Assembly (NCBI GenBank): GCA_002281755.1
Contig: NCHB01000007.1
Coordinates: forward strand, 1 to 64,000
From: Sulfurovum sp. 16-42-52
Lineage (GTDB): Bacteria > Campylobacterota > Campylobacteria > Campylobacterales > Sulfurovaceae
Length of the DNA stretch: 64,000 nt
Direction of reading: 5' to 3'
A program made the position numbers and the translations under genes. Shown here one piece after another: positions 41,812 to 50,937 of the stretch; position 1 is the stretch's first letter, and every line of letters starts with the position of its first letter. The notes under the pieces are model-generated. The model was given only the letters and a program-made list of their open reading frames with translations. It did no database searches and was not told where the DNA came from.

Positions 41812-42201
41812 TTATTTTGTTATGCTTTGGGCATCATTGATATAAGCGATAAAATCTTCAGCATTAAAATAACCTAGCACTTCTTGCAAAACTTCTTTGT
41901 TCTCTTTCATGAAAAATGTTGTCGGTGCACCCTGAATGGCAGGCAAATATTTCGTGGCATCGACATCTTCACTCATCACCTTAACAACTACAAAGGATTC
42001 AAGTCTTTTTTGAACCGCTTCATCGGAAAACGTACGATACTTCATTTTTTTGCACCATCTGCATGTTTGGCTCTCAACAAACACCATCACATTTTTATGC
42101 TCTTTTTGTGCCACTGCAAAAGCAGTTGGGACATCTTTTACCCATTCCAATGAAAAAAGCGCACTGCTCAAGAGCACGATGCTTAGTAGAATTTTATGCA
42201 T
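41812..42201 (-). CDS. Periplasmic thioredoxin-fold protein, copy 1 of a tandem pair
   Basis: A 129-residue protein with an N-terminal signal peptide (MHKILLSIVLLSSALFS), then a thioredoxin-like domain with ESQTCRWCKKMKYRTFSD (CRWC near residue 47) and the cis-Pro GAPTTFFM. YFNAEDFIAY at the end matches the paralogue downstream. The two copies likely arose by tandem duplication and then diverged (the second has a longer region before the domain). It follows dapE by 9 nt and may be read from the same transcript. Confidence 0.8.
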   Translation of the reverse strand: MHKILLSIVLLSSALFSLEWVKDVPTAFAVAQKEHKNVMVFVESQTCRWCKKMKYRTFSDEAVQKRLESFVVVKVMSEDVDATKYLPAIQGAPTTFFMKENKEVLQEVLGYFNAEDFIAYINDAQSITK

Positions 42202-42210
42202 GATATTCCT

Positions 42211-43308
42211 TTAATTAAAATCTTTGATTAGTTGTTTAAATACTTCATACAGGGCTTCAACTTCTTGTATGGATGTGCGTTCATTGGGTGCATGTATCGT
42301 ATCATTAATCACACCAAACTCTACAACATCTATGCCAAAAGCGCCCATATACCTCGCATCACTCGTTCCGCCAGCAGTGGAAAACTTTGCCCTGTTTCCT
42401 GTAATACTGTGTATGCTTGCAGTCAGTTTTTCGACTACCTTTGAGTCTCTTTTTGTGACAAACGGATAGGATCCCTGTGTCAACTCCAGCGTATAATTTA
42501 AACCTTCAAAACACTTGTCTATGTACACTTTAACATCTTCTTGTGTAGTGTTTGTAGAATTGCGTACATTAAACATCAATTTTAATTCACCTGGGCTTAC
42601 ATTGGTGACTTGCATACCTGCTCTGATATCTGTGATGACCATCTTACTCGGTGCGAAGTCATCATCCCCTTCATCTAAGTCTACCCCTGCTATCTTTTCT
42701 AACACAGTGGCAATTTGATGCACAGGATTGATGGCTTTTTCGGGGTAAGCTGCGTGTCCCTGCTTACCGTGAAGTGTCAAGTATCCATTGATGGAACCTC
42801 TTCTTCCGATTTTGATGGCATCACCAAAAACCTTCTCACAGGTCGGTTCTGCGACGATACAATAATCAGGAAGCAGACCAATCGCTTGAAGATGTTCCAG
42901 CATGATAATCGTGCCATATTTACCTTCACCCTCTTCGTCTGAAGTAAGCAAAAGAGAAAGTCTGCCCGTAAAATCTTCTGTATCGTGACACGCCTGTACA
43001 AAAGCTGCCACACCGGACTTCATATCCTGTGCTCCCCTGCCGTAGATATAGCCCTCTTTAATCACCGGTGTAAAAGGATTGGTCTGCCAACCTTGTCCAG
43101 CAGGAACAACATCCACATGTCCTGCAAAACACAGATGAGCTCCCTGCCCAAATGTCTTCGTCAAAAAAAGGTTTTTTACCCCTTCTTTATTGACATAAAT
43201 CGCTTCAAAGCCTTCCAGATACGCTTCGATAAATTTCAAAGACCCCGCATCATCAGGCGTCAGAGATTCACAACTTAACAGTTTTAAAAGCAGATCAACA
43301 ACATTCAT
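42211..43308 (-). CDS. dapE: Succinyl-diaminopimelate desuccinylase
   Basis: M20-family metallopeptidase acting in lysine and meso-DAP synthesis. Metal-binding motifs are visible: CFAGHVDVVPAG (His/Asp), YGRGAQDMKSG, TSDEEGEG and AEPT. The dimerisation (lid) domain follows from about residue 180, and the final His is in DTIHAPNE. ATG 43308 is preferred; GTG 43314, two codons upstream, is an alternative. It follows the esterase gene with a few bases between, in a rhodanese-esterase-dapE run. Confidence 0.93.
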   Translation of the reverse strand: MNVVDLLLKLLSCESLTPDDAGSLKFIEAYLEGFEAIYVNKEGVKNLFLTKTFGQGAHLCFAGHVDVVPAGQGWQTNPFTPVIKEGYIYGRGAQDMKSGVAAFVQACHDTEDFTGRLSLLLTSDEEGEGKYGTIIMLEHLQAIGLLPDYCIVAEPTCEKVFGDAIKIGRRGSINGYLTLHGKQGHAAYPEKAINPVHQIATVLEKIAGVDLDEGDDDFAPSKMVITDIRAGMQVTNVSPGELKLMFNVRNSTNTTQEDVKVYIDKCFEGLNYTLELTQGSYPFVTKRDSKVVEKLTASIHSITGNRAKFSTAGGTSDARYMGAFGIDVVEFGVINDTIHAPNERTSIQEVEALYEVFKQLIKDFN

Positions 43309-43314
43309 ACACAC

Positions 43315-43863
43315 TCATTTGTTTTTAAAATTTTCTATCATTAACAGATAATCATCGAGATTTTCAAAACGGTGATTTCCACCATACTCGACAATAACCC
43401 TGTGTGCATTATAGAGTGATTGTGCTTTGGAGTAATCAAGTACTTCATCTTTGCTTTGTAAAAGCAGCAGATAGTCACCGTTTTGGACAGAAGTGTGTAA
43501 CAGTTTGAGCTGTTCAAGATAAACGAATTTAAATTCAAAGACCTCTTCGTCGCAATAACGCTTTTGCCACCCTGTATAAGCAGCCAAGGTCTGCCATGGT
43601 TGCGTAGAAGGATTGATAAGTACTGCTTTCATACGATATTTTTCTGCAAAATACGTAGCATAAAAACCACCCAAAGAAGACCCTATCAGAAGATCAAAAG
43701 CTGAATTTTTGACTCTCTCCTCAATATAAGCCACAGCATCCAACGGAGCAAAAGGAAGGTCGGGCGCAACAACAGCATCGTTGCCAAAATGGTTTTTAAG
43801 CAGAGCCGATTTATTTCCTTCTCCACAAGAAGCAAAACCGTGAAGATAGAGAATTTTGGACAT
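43315..43863 (-). CDS. YqiA/UPF0227-type alpha/beta-hydrolase esterase
   Basis: A 182-residue single-domain hydrolase. The N terminus ILYLHGFASCGEGNKSALL contains the oxyanion loop; the nucleophile Ser is in LIGSSLGGFYATYFAEK (near residue 64); the catalytic His is in YGGNHRFEN near the C terminus. Small size matches the YqiA/YcfP group of cytosolic esterases. It is flanked tightly by rhodanese (stop next to its ATG) and dapE. Natural substrate unknown. Confidence 0.83.
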   Translation of the reverse strand: MSKILYLHGFASCGEGNKSALLKNHFGNDAVVAPDLPFAPLDAVAYIEERVKNSAFDLLIGSSLGGFYATYFAEKYRMKAVLINPSTQPWQTLAAYTGWQKRYCDEEVFEFKFVYLEQLKLLHTSVQNGDYLLLLQSKDEVLDYSKAQSLYNAHRVIVEYGGNHRFENLDDYLLMIENFKNK

Positions 43864-44217
43864 TTATCGTTCTGTTTCTCCGCGGTAGGTCACAATTCCG
43901 CCGTAATGGTTGATCACATTAGGATGTCCATTTTGCTTAAATACATTTTGTACTTGCCCACTTCTACTTCCTGTACGACAGGTAAAAATCAGCGTTTTAT
44001 CTTTTGAGCTATTTAACAGATCCAATGCCCATTGACTGAATTCCGAAGTCGGTTTAAGCAGATCAACACCTTTGATGTGACCCATCTCATACTCCATCTC
44101 TTCTCGTACGTCCACTAAAATAAAATCGGCTTTTTTGGCTTCACGCTCCTCTAGCAAAACTTCAAGCTCTTGCGAATCAATATATCCCTTGTCTATAAAT
44201 GTTTGTAAACTCATCAT
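43864..44217 (-). CDS. Single-domain rhodanese
   Basis: A 117-residue cytoplasmic sulfurtransferase-like protein with LVDVREEMEYEMGHIKGV (CH2A-like motif) and the six-residue active loop CRTGSR holding the catalytic Cys (near residue 88). A TATAAT at 44250-44255 (minus) and an overlapping Fur/PerR-like box at 44258-44272 form its promoter region. In a sulfur-oxidising organism such proteins handle persulfide sulfur or thiosulfate. First in the rhodanese-esterase-dapE-thioredoxin run. Confidence 0.88.
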   Translation of the reverse strand: MMSLQTFIDKGYIDSQELEVLLEEREAKKADFILVDVREEMEYEMGHIKGVDLLKPTSEFSQWALDLLNSSKDKTLIFTCRTGSRSGQVQNVFKQNGHPNVINHYGGIVTYRGETER

Positions 44218-44249
44218 GATTATCCTGTTGATGTTAAAATTGGTGTATA

Positions 44250-44272
44250 ATTATAGTCAATAATAATTATAA
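44250..44272 (-). promoter_or_regulatory. Rhodanese promoter with Fur/PerR-like box
   Basis: Minus-strand TATAAT at 44250-44255 lies 32 nt upstream of the rhodanese ATG. Directly upstream, 44258-44272 reads CAATAATAATTATAA on the plus strand, matching the TTATAATnATTATAA palindrome at 12 of 14 defined positions and the Fur box TAATAATnATTATTA at 12 of 14. The site would lie in the promoter spacer, a position suitable for repression. Confidence 0.45.
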
Positions 44273-44285
44273 CTTACTTTAACAT

Positions 44286-44645
44286 CTATTTGTTTGCCTG
44301 CATTTTAAGTTGTTCTTCTTTATATTCAGGTGTGCAAAAGATTTGGCAATGACAAATACCATCAGTAGGAATCTCATGCTCGATTGCAGGTTTGCACGGG
44401 CAGACTCTGTCATCCGTACTCTTAAATTTTCCAGGTTTTGACGCATCAGGCTCAACCATAAAACAGGGACAAAATCTTTTGCCAAAAAGCATTTTATGTC
44501 TTGCAAGACCCATGGTCACACCCTCGTTCACATCATCATTGGGACCATACACCCATCCTCTACTTTCACAAACCTTGTCTGTAAACTCTTGTGTTTTAAC
44601 TAACTCGGCTTTAAACTCTTCAGAATTCATATCCAATTGCTGCAT
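44286..44645 (-). CDS. Ferredoxin:thioredoxin reductase catalytic-chain-like protein
   Basis: A 119-residue protein with the cysteine pattern CPC...CPC...CHC of the FTR beta chain, which uses a [4Fe-4S] cluster next to a redox disulfide to reduce thioredoxin from ferredoxin. Here the spacings are CPC-x20-CPC-x13-CHC, longer than the plant X16/X8, and an extra Cys follows (CHCQIFC). No variable-chain gene is nearby, as in other bacteria. It precedes the rhodanese gene and may couple reduced ferredoxin from rTCA metabolism to thiol control. Confidence 0.85.
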   Translation of the reverse strand: MQQLDMNSEEFKAELVKTQEFTDKVCESRGWVYGPNDDVNEGVTMGLARHKMLFGKRFCPCFMVEPDASKPGKFKSTDDRVCPCKPAIEHEIPTDGICHCQIFCTPEYKEEQLKMQANK

Positions 44646-44746
44646 CGTTGTATCCTTTATTTTGACATTTTATAGAGTAGTTTATATCTTAATCTAAATT
44701 AATATATAATAAGTATAGCTATAAATTCAATACCCAAGGCAGATAA

Positions 44747-45037
44747 ATGAACATCGATCATACCGTTTTAGCCAAGCTTGAAAAACTCTCCAATCTCAGG
44801 ATAAGCGACGCAAAAAAAGAAGAAGTCATAGAGCAGCTTTCAGGCATACTGACCTATGTAGATAGCCTGAACGAGCTCGACACCACTGCACTTGATGCCA
44901 GTTTTTCAACACTTGAGGGAGGAACCCCTTTAAGAAAAGACACCCCTAGAGAATCAAACCATATTGCCAAAGACATTTTATCGCATGCACCCCAAAGTCA
45001 GGATGATTTCTTTATCGTTCCTGCAATTATAGAATAA
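44747..45037 (+). CDS. gatC: Asp-tRNA(Asn)/Glu-tRNA(Gln) amidotransferase subunit C
   Basis: The small stabilising subunit of GatCAB, which amidates mischarged Asp-tRNA(Asn) and Glu-tRNA(Gln). Typical features in 96 residues: KLEKLSNLRISDAKKEEVIEQLSGILTYVDSLNELDT and the C-terminal LRKDTPRESN...DDFFIVPAIIE. gatA and gatB are elsewhere. In C. jejuni gatC is directly followed by cvpA and fur; here pilT is placed in between. Confidence 0.93.
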   Translation: MNIDHTVLAKLEKLSNLRISDAKKEEVIEQLSGILTYVDSLNELDTTALDASFSTLEGGTPLRKDTPRESNHIAKDILSHAPQSQDDFFIVPAIIE

Positions 45038-45066
45038 TCGTTTGAAGTCACGATCATTCTTTAAAC

Positions 45067-45113
45067 ATTACCTTAGATAGTGTTGGATAGTTAAGGTAAT
45101 AGTAGGATATAAT
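45067..45113 (+). promoter_or_regulatory. pilT promoter region with inverted repeat
   Basis: A TATAAT -10 lies at 45108-45113, 45 nt upstream of pilT. Just before it, ATTACCTTA (45067-45075) and TAAGGTAAT (45092-45100) form a perfect 9-bp inverted repeat around 16 nt that covers the -35 region. It could be an operator or a weak terminator of gatC. Confidence 0.45.
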
Positions 45114-45157
45114 CAGCTTCAATAATAAAACATTATCTCTCATTCTAAAGGATATAC

Positions 45158-46219
45158 ATGGCCGCTTTTGACATCAAAAAACTACTTCAAAGTGTTGTAA
45201 CGCATGGGGCTTCAGACTTGCACCTTGTGAGTCGTACAGAACCACAAATCAGACTGGACGGAGTGCTTAAACCGGTCAATCTTCCTAAACTCACAGGAAC
45301 CGATATTGAAGAGATGTGCTATTCGCTTATCACTGAAAAACAAAAGCAGCAATTTGAAGAGTACAGCGAGCTGGACTTTGCACTCTTGCTACCAGGAATT
45401 GGGCGATTTAGGGCAAACTATTATCGTACTTTGGGTGAAACAGCTGCTGCGTTTAGGATTATTCCCATTGATGTGCCTTCTTTGGATGATTTGGGTGCGC
45501 CTGAAGTATATAAGAAACTGATCAAAAGAGAAAAAGGGCTTATCTTGGTCACCGGACCAACAGGTTCTGGTAAATCAACCACACTAGCCGCTATGCTTAA
45601 CGAGATCAACCTTCACGAGCAAAAACACATCGTCACCGTTGAAGATCCTGTGGAGTTTATCCATCAGAACAAAAAGTGTGTCTTTTCCCATAGAGGTGTG
45701 GGTGAAGATACCGCATCTTTTGCAAAAGCACTCAAATATGCCATGCGTCAGGATCCGGACATCATCCTCATTGGGGAAATGAGGGACAAAGAAACCATCG
45801 AAGCCGGACTCACCGCTGCTGAGACAGGTCACCTTGTCTTTGGTACACTGCATACCTCTTCTGCGCCGGGAACCATCAACCGTATTATCGACGTATTCTC
45901 CGGGGATGAGCAACCTCAGATCAGAGCCATGATCGCCTCTTCTCTTGTCGCTGTTATCGCTCAAGCGCTTTTACCCAAGCTGGGTGGCGGTCGTGTGGCG
46001 GCTTCAGAGATACTCGTAACAAACCATGCTATCTCCAACCTTATCAGGGAAGACAAAGTACACCAGATCTACTCTCAGATGCAGCTTGGACAAGGCGACA
46101 CAGGGATGCAGACACAAACACAAGCACTCTTAAAATTCCTTAAAGACGGGAAAATCAGTCGTGCCACAGCGATACAGTATGCCAATAGACCTGATGAGAT
46201 AACCAAACAGTCGGTATAA
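45158..46219 (+). CDS. pilT: Type IV pilus retraction ATPase PilT
   Basis: A hexameric secretion-family ATPase driving pilus retraction (twitching, DNA uptake). N-terminal PAS-like region, Walker A GPTGSGKSTT near residue 135, Asp box around VTVEDPVEF, Walker B ILIGEMRD, and the PilT-typical AGLTAAETGHLVFGTLHT. Length 353 is normal. No pilus structural genes are in the window. Most host-associated Campylobacter lack pilT at this site, so it is an insertion in the conserved gatC-cvpA-fur order. Confidence 0.92.
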   Translation: MAAFDIKKLLQSVVTHGASDLHLVSRTEPQIRLDGVLKPVNLPKLTGTDIEEMCYSLITEKQKQQFEEYSELDFALLLPGIGRFRANYYRTLGETAAAFRIIPIDVPSLDDLGAPEVYKKLIKREKGLILVTGPTGSGKSTTLAAMLNEINLHEQKHIVTVEDPVEFIHQNKKCVFSHRGVGEDTASFAKALKYAMRQDPDIILIGEMRDKETIEAGLTAAETGHLVFGTLHTSSAPGTINRIIDVFSGDEQPQIRAMIASSLVAVIAQALLPKLGGGRVAASEILVTNHAISNLIREDKVHQIYSQMQLGQGDTGMQTQTQALLKFLKDGKISRATAIQYANRPDEITKQSV

Positions 46220-46299
46220 CCCTACTCTGTCTATCTCAAATGATTTTTAGATAGATAAAGATACAATACACCGATTTTAGTAATACGCAAGAGGATAAT

Positions 46300-46929
46300 A
46301 TGATGAATTTTTCTATGATGGACTTCAACTATTTTGATGTCACCATTGCAGCCATTGTGCTGATTTTGGGTATCAAAGGGTTTATGCAGGGATTCATCAA
46401 GGAAGTATTTGGTCTTATAGGTCTGGTTGCAGGTGTCTATTTTGCCTCACGCTTATCAGAAGTCGCTGCTTCTTTTATCGATACCACTTTTTTACATCTT
46501 GAAAACCCCACACTGCTCAAACTCATCGGGTTTTTAGCGATTTTAATCCTTATCTGGACCGGTGCGACCATTCTTGGTGCCATTTTTTCAAAACTGACAC
46601 ATGAAAGTGGCTTAGGCTTTATCAACCGTCTCTTTGGCTTCATAGCAGGAGGGGGGAAATACTTTCTCATTTTTGCACTCATCGTCACTGCATTGTCCAA
46701 TGTCACACTCATTAAAGACAATCTAGAAAAATATGTGAATGACTCTGTCCTTTATCCTTACCTGAGAGCAGCAGGCTCTTATCTTATCAATATTGACACC
46801 TCTGCCATAGGGCTTAGCGACGCTGATGCCACAGTAGTGCTGCCCAAAGATACCGCAGCTCAAGCACCCGAAAACAATGCCTCCGCCTCTGAAGCCAATG
46901 CTACGGCGCAAACAGTAACACCTGAGTAA
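46300..46929 (+). CDS. cvpA: CvpA-family membrane protein
   Basis: A 209-residue inner-membrane protein with four TM helices in the first 140 residues and a soluble Ala/Asn/Glu-rich tail. The N terminus YFDVTIAAIVLILGIKGFMQGFIKEVFGLIGLVAGVYFAS matches the CvpA pattern (first helices and GF..G). Proteins of this family are needed for colicin V production in E. coli and for envelope functions elsewhere. It lies 8 nt before fur, as in C. jejuni, and probably shares its transcript. Confidence 0.88.
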   Translation: MMNFSMMDFNYFDVTIAAIVLILGIKGFMQGFIKEVFGLIGLVAGVYFASRLSEVAASFIDTTFLHLENPTLLKLIGFLAILILIWTGATILGAIFSKLTHESGLGFINRLFGFIAGGGKYFLIFALIVTALSNVTLIKDNLEKYVNDSVLYPYLRAAGSYLINIDTSAIGLSDADATVVLPKDTAAQAPENNASASEANATAQTVTPE

Positions 46930-46937
46930 GGATCACC

Positions 46938-47375
46938 ATGATAGCATATCCTCTACTTTTAGAAGAATTTCAACACCTTCTTAAAGACAATGCACTGAAA
47001 TTTACCAAACAACGCGAGCTTGTATTAAAGTTTCTTTATGAAAATGAAGGTCACTACACACCTGAAGACATTTACACCCTTCTCAAGCAGCAATATCCCA
47101 ACATCAACATTGGTATTGCAACTGTCTATCGCACACTTTCATTGCTAGAGACTTCACATATTGCCAGCTCTATCTCTTTTGGTGTACAAGGCAAAAAATA
47201 TGAACTGGGACTCAAAAAACACCATGACCATCTTATCTGCAGCAAATGCGGGAAGATTATAGAATTTTATGACGAAACCATAGAACAAATACAAGAAGAA
47301 GTGGCGAAAAAGTTTAACTTTAAGATGACCGACCATACCATGAAAATCGTCGGACTGTGCGAAAATTGCCAATAA
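46938..47375 (+). CDS. fur: Ferric uptake regulator Fur
   Basis: A 145-residue Fur-family repressor. A winged helix with [11 protein letters not shown] recognition helix precedes the metal region [24 protein letters not shown]; a second CENCQ pair at the C terminus completes the structural zinc site. The spacing and sequence resemble HpFur and CjFur, and the position between cvpA and lysS is that of C. jejuni fur, so Fur rather than PerR is favoured. It is a candidate regulator of the boxes at 40172 and 44258. Confidence 0.9.
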   Translation: MIAYPLLLEEFQHLLKDNALKFTKQRELVLKFLYENEGHYTPEDIYTLLKQQYPNINIGIATVYRTLSLLETSHIASSISFGVQGKKYELGLKKHHDHLICSKCGKIIEFYDETIEQIQEEVAKKFNFKMTDHTMKIVGLCENCQ

Positions 47376-47418
47376 TCTAAAACGAACATCACACTATACT
47401 AACAACACAGGAGACCGC

Positions 47419-49068
47419 TTGATATTTGACAATCAATATATCCAGGAACGCATCAAAAAAACAGATAAACTAAGAGAAGAAGGCATCAACCCCTACCCAA
47501 ACACCATAGCAAAAGGAACACCTTCTACACAGTTTCTTAGCGAATGTGCCTACATCATAGAGCAGGACAGTGAAGAGAAAAAAGATGAGAGCAAAAGCTA
47601 CTCACTCACAGGCAGGCTCAAATTTATCCGTATTATGGGAAAAGCTGCGTTTGCCAAAATGGAAGATGCACAAGGCTTAGTGCAGATTTACTACAATAGA
47701 GACGAACTACCTGAGAATTTTTATAATGACATCGCCAAAAAACTGTTTGAAGTCGGTGACATCATCGAAGCGACAGGCTATCCTTTTGTGACGCAAACAG
47801 GAGAGATTACCTTACACTGTAAAGAGATGCGCATCGTCTCAAAGTCCATCTCGCCACTTCCTGAAAAGTTTCACGGACTCCAAGACCATGAGCTTCGTTA
47901 CAGACAACGCTATCTTGATATGATTATGAATCCTGAAGTCAAAGAGACATTTATCGCAAGAAGCAAGATTGTCTCTTTGGTAAGACGATTTTTTGAAGAC
48001 CGCTCATTTTTAGAAGTCGAAACACCGATGATGCACCCGATTCCTGGTGGTGCCAATGCCCGTCCGTTCATTACTCATCATAATGCACTTGATGTAGAAC
48101 GGTATTTGCGAATCGCACCCGAACTGTATCTCAAAAGACTCATCGTGGGCGGTATGGAAGCAGTATTTGAGATCAACCGAAACTTTAGAAATGAAGGAAT
48201 GGATCATACACACAACCCAGAGTTTACGATGATAGAATTTTACTGGGCATACAAAACATACATCGATCTAATGGAAATCACCGAAGCGTTATTTGACTAC
48301 CTTTTTGAAAATCTTGGTTTAGAGCGAACACTCCCCTATGGTGAACATCAAATCAATTTTGCGACACCTTTTGCAAAAATACCGTACATTCAGTCACTCA
48401 CGCAGATCGGTGGCGTACCTGCGGATATTGCCTGCAATAAAGAAAAAGCCTTAGCCTATCTTGCCCAGCACGGTGCCAAAGCAGATGCCAACCTGAGCTT
48501 AGGGTATCTACAGGCTGAACTTTTTGATACCTTTGTGGAAGGCAAACTGATAAACCCTACTTTTATCACCGATTTTCCTATCGACATTTCACCGCTTGCG
48601 CGTAGATCAGATGCCAATCCAGACATCGCAGAACGATTTGAGCTTTTTATGGCAGGCAAAGAGATAGCCAATGGCTTCTCTGAGCTCAATGACCCCATCG
48701 ACCAGTATGAGAGATTTAAAGCGCAAGTGGATGCCAAAGAAGCAACAGGTGACGATGAAGCCATGCACATGGACACAGACTATGTCAAAGCACTCAGCTA
48801 CGGTATGGCACCCACTGCCGGTGAAGGCATCGGCATAGACAGGCTGGTGATGATGCTCACCAACCAACACAGCATCCGTGATGTACTTCTCTTCCCTGCG
48901 ATGAAGCCAGAAAAACCAAGAGAAGAACTGCTGCCCATCGTAGATGCAGAAATGTTGTGCAAAAAATGCGGACACGATATCCTCGAAGAACTCAAACCAG
49001 CCAAAAATGGCAAAGGGATGTTTTGTATGGATGTAGTTGCGTGTAAACAACGAACTGCTAGTAAATAA
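47419..49068 (+). CDS. lysS: Lysyl-tRNA synthetase, class II
   Basis: Charges tRNA(Lys). An OB-fold anticodon-binding domain (residues about 60-165) precedes the class II core: motif 2 [24 protein letters not shown] (in part) and motif 3 [16 protein letters not shown] near residue 470. The C terminus carries an extra Cys pair/zinc-ribbon-like extension (CKKCGHD...[11 protein letters not shown]), which makes the protein 549 residues, longer than the usual 500. Translation begins at TTG 47419 after CAGGAG. Part of the fur-lysS-glyA run. Confidence 0.95.
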   Translation: MIFDNQYIQERIKKTDKLREEGINPYPNTIAKGTPSTQFLSECAYIIEQDSEEKKDESKSYSLTGRLKFIRIMGKAAFAKMEDAQGLVQIYYNRDELPENFYNDIAKKLFEVGDIIEATGYPFVTQTGEITLHCKEMRIVSKSISPLPEKFHGLQDHELRYRQRYLDMIMNPEVKETFIARSKIVSLVRRFFEDRSFLEVETPMMHPIPGGANARPFITHHNALDVERYLRIAPELYLKRLIVGGMEAVFEINRNFRNEGMDHTHNPEFTMIEFYWAYKTYIDLMEITEALFDYLFENLGLERTLPYGEHQINFATPFAKIPYIQSLTQIGGVPADIACNKEKALAYLAQHGAKADANLSLGYLQAELFDTFVEGKLINPTFITDFPIDISPLARRSDANPDIAERFELFMAGKEIANGFSELNDPIDQYERFKAQVDAKEATGDDEAMHMDTDYVKALSYGMAPTAGEGIGIDRLVMMLTNQHSIRDVLLFPAMKPEKPREELLPIVDAEMLCKKCGHDILEELKPAKNGKGMFCMDVVACKQRTASK

Positions 49069-49115
49069 AAGAAAAATTTAGATATAAATCTAACATTAAA
49101 ACCAAAGGAAATAGT

Positions 49116-50366
49116 ATGTCATATGCCATAGAAACATTTGATCCGGAGATTTTTCAAGCCATTGAAAAAGAGAGAGAAAGACAAACTGACCACCTTGAGA
49201 TGATTGCTTCAGAAAACTTTACTTTACCTGCTGTGATGGAGGCGATGGGGTCTGTTTTTACCAACAAATATGCTGAGGGTTATCCATACAAAAGATACTA
49301 TGGCGGATGTGAGTTTGCCGATGTAGTGGAACAGCTCGCCATCGATAGAGCCTGTGAACTCTTTGGGTGCAGCTACGCAAACGTACAACCTCACTCTGGA
49401 TCTCAGGCAAACGGTGCGGTGTATGCAGCACTGCTTCAAGCCGGAGATAAGATACTGGGTATGGACTTAAGCCACGGTGGACACCTTACACACGGTTCAA
49501 AACCGAGCTTTTCAGGAAAAAACTACTCTTCTTTTACTTATGGTGTAGAGCTTGACGGACGTATCAATTATGATAAAGTGATGGAGATTGCTAAAATCGT
49601 GCAACCTAAAATCATTGTTTGTGGTGCTTCTGCGTATGCGAGAGAGATTGACTTTAAGAAATTTAGAGAGATCGCTGATGCGGTAGGTGCACTTTTGTTT
49701 GCCGACATCGCTCACATCGCTGGTTTGGTCTGCGCAGGTGAACACCCTAGCCCTTTCCCATACGCCGATGTTGTGACGACTACGACACACAAAACACTGG
49801 CAGGCCCACGTGGGGGTATGATACTCACGGACAATGAAGAAATCGCAAAGAAAATCAACTCTGCCATCTTCCCCGGACTTCAAGGCGGGCCTCTGGTACA
49901 TGTCATCGCAGCCAAAGCAGTGGGTTTCAAACACAACCTAAGCCCTGAGTGGAAAGTCTATGCCAAACAAGTCAAAGCCAATGCAAAAGTGCTTGCGGAT
50001 GTTCTCATGAAGCGAGGCTATGATGTGGTCTCTGACGGTACAGATAACCACCTTGTTTTGGTCTCTTTTCTTAATAAAGCGTTCTCAGGCAAAGATGCAG
50101 ATGCAGCACTGGGCGCAGCAGGTATCACGGTAAACAAAAACACCGTTCCGGGTGAGACAAGAAGCCCTTTTGTCACCTCAGGTGTGCGTATCGGTTCTCC
50201 TGCACTGACCAGTCGCGGTATGAAAGAGAATGAGTTTGAAATCATCGCCAATAAAATCGCTGATGTATTGGATAATATCAATGATACAGCACTGCATGCA
50301 AAGATCAAAGCAGAGATGAAAGCTTTGGCGCAAAACTTTATTATGTACCATAAATCCATCTATTAA
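49116..50366 (+). CDS. glyA: Serine hydroxymethyltransferase
   Basis: PLP enzyme interconverting serine and glycine with tetrahydrofolate, the main one-carbon source. The PLP lysine is in [14 protein letters not shown] (near residue 228). Substrate motifs such as [11 protein letters not shown] and [11 protein letters not shown] are intact. Length 416 is normal. The DUF1882 gene follows in the same reading frame immediately after the TAA stop, an unusual junction. Confidence 0.96.
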   Translation: MSYAIETFDPEIFQAIEKERERQTDHLEMIASENFTLPAVMEAMGSVFTNKYAEGYPYKRYYGGCEFADVVEQLAIDRACELFGCSYANVQPHSGSQANGAVYAALLQAGDKILGMDLSHGGHLTHGSKPSFSGKNYSSFTYGVELDGRINYDKVMEIAKIVQPKIIVCGASAYAREIDFKKFREIADAVGALLFADIAHIAGLVCAGEHPSPFPYADVVTTTTHKTLAGPRGGMILTDNEEIAKKINSAIFPGLQGGPLVHVIAAKAVGFKHNLSPEWKVYAKQVKANAKVLADVLMKRGYDVVSDGTDNHLVLVSFLNKAFSGKDADAALGAAGITVNKNTVPGETRSPFVTSGVRIGSPALTSRGMKENEFEIIANKIADVLDNINDTALHAKIKAEMKALAQNFIMYHKSIY

Positions 50367-50375
50367 GGGTGTGAC

Positions 50376-50876
50376 ATCAAAGTTTTTGATTTAGACCTTT
50401 TTGACGGGTGTTACTATATAAAAAGACAGGCGATTGTTGAAGAGATAGCTTTTGACAATCGCACCTTTTATGCAAAATTTGAATGTATACACGAGCCACT
50501 CACACCATTACTGGTAAAACAACACCAAGACAGACACTACACTATCGCAGCACCCCTACTCAAAGACAACCATACCAACTATCTTGTCATTGAGTATAAA
50601 GGTGAAGAACATCAACGTTTTTACCATCTTGTCAAACATCTTTTTAAAACCCTTCAGATTAGCAATTACCATATCTATGAGGGTAAAGACAGTGAGCGAC
50701 TTCAGGTTTTCATAGAGGTCAACAATCTTTCTTTAGAAGAAGCTACGGAGCGACTTCAGCCGTTATCTGATGCACTGAAAGAAAAAATGACTGAAAAATG
50801 GAAATGTTTACCTTCTTCTACACTTCCAGAGGCATACAATATCGTGACTTTGCCCTACAATAGACTGAAGGATTAA
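50376..50876 (+). CDS. DUF1882-family protein with an apparent AUC start codon
   Basis: A 166-residue open frame without any ATG, GTG or TTG near its 5' end. It sits where C. jejuni has Cj0403 (DUF1882) and shows DLDLFDGCYYIKRQAIVEE near the N terminus, as expected for the family. An AAGGG Shine-Dalgarno (50365-50369, overlapping the glyA stop) lies 6 nt before ATC at 50376, making ATC the best start and giving (M)KVFDLDLF. The frame is the same as that of glyA, so read-through of the TAA is an alternative. Codon use and family match argue for a real gene; function unknown. Confidence 0.75.
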   Translation: MKVFDLDLFDGCYYIKRQAIVEEIAFDNRTFYAKFECIHEPLTPLLVKQHQDRHYTIAAPLLKDNHTNYLVIEYKGEEHQRFYHLVKHLFKTLQISNYHIYEGKDSERLQVFIEVNNLSLEEATERLQPLSDALKEKMTEKWKCLPSSTLPEAYNIVTLPYNRLKD

Positions 50877-50897
50877 TGATAATATATATAAATATGA

Positions 50898-50903
50898 TAT
50901 AAT
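50898..50903 (+). promoter_or_regulatory. -10 element before the SPOR-domain gene
   Basis: TATAAT at 50898-50903, 34 nt before the start codon of the SPOR gene, in an AT-rich 61-nt gap after the DUF1882 gene. No clear -35. Confidence 0.5.
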
Positions 50904-50937
50904 CATTTGAAAAAAAAGATTCGGAGATTTTCCCCTT

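Noticed and set aside
46650-46660. G6 run in cvpA as a contingency locus
   Set aside because: Short tract in an intact conserved gene in an operon with fur; no sign of frame switching.
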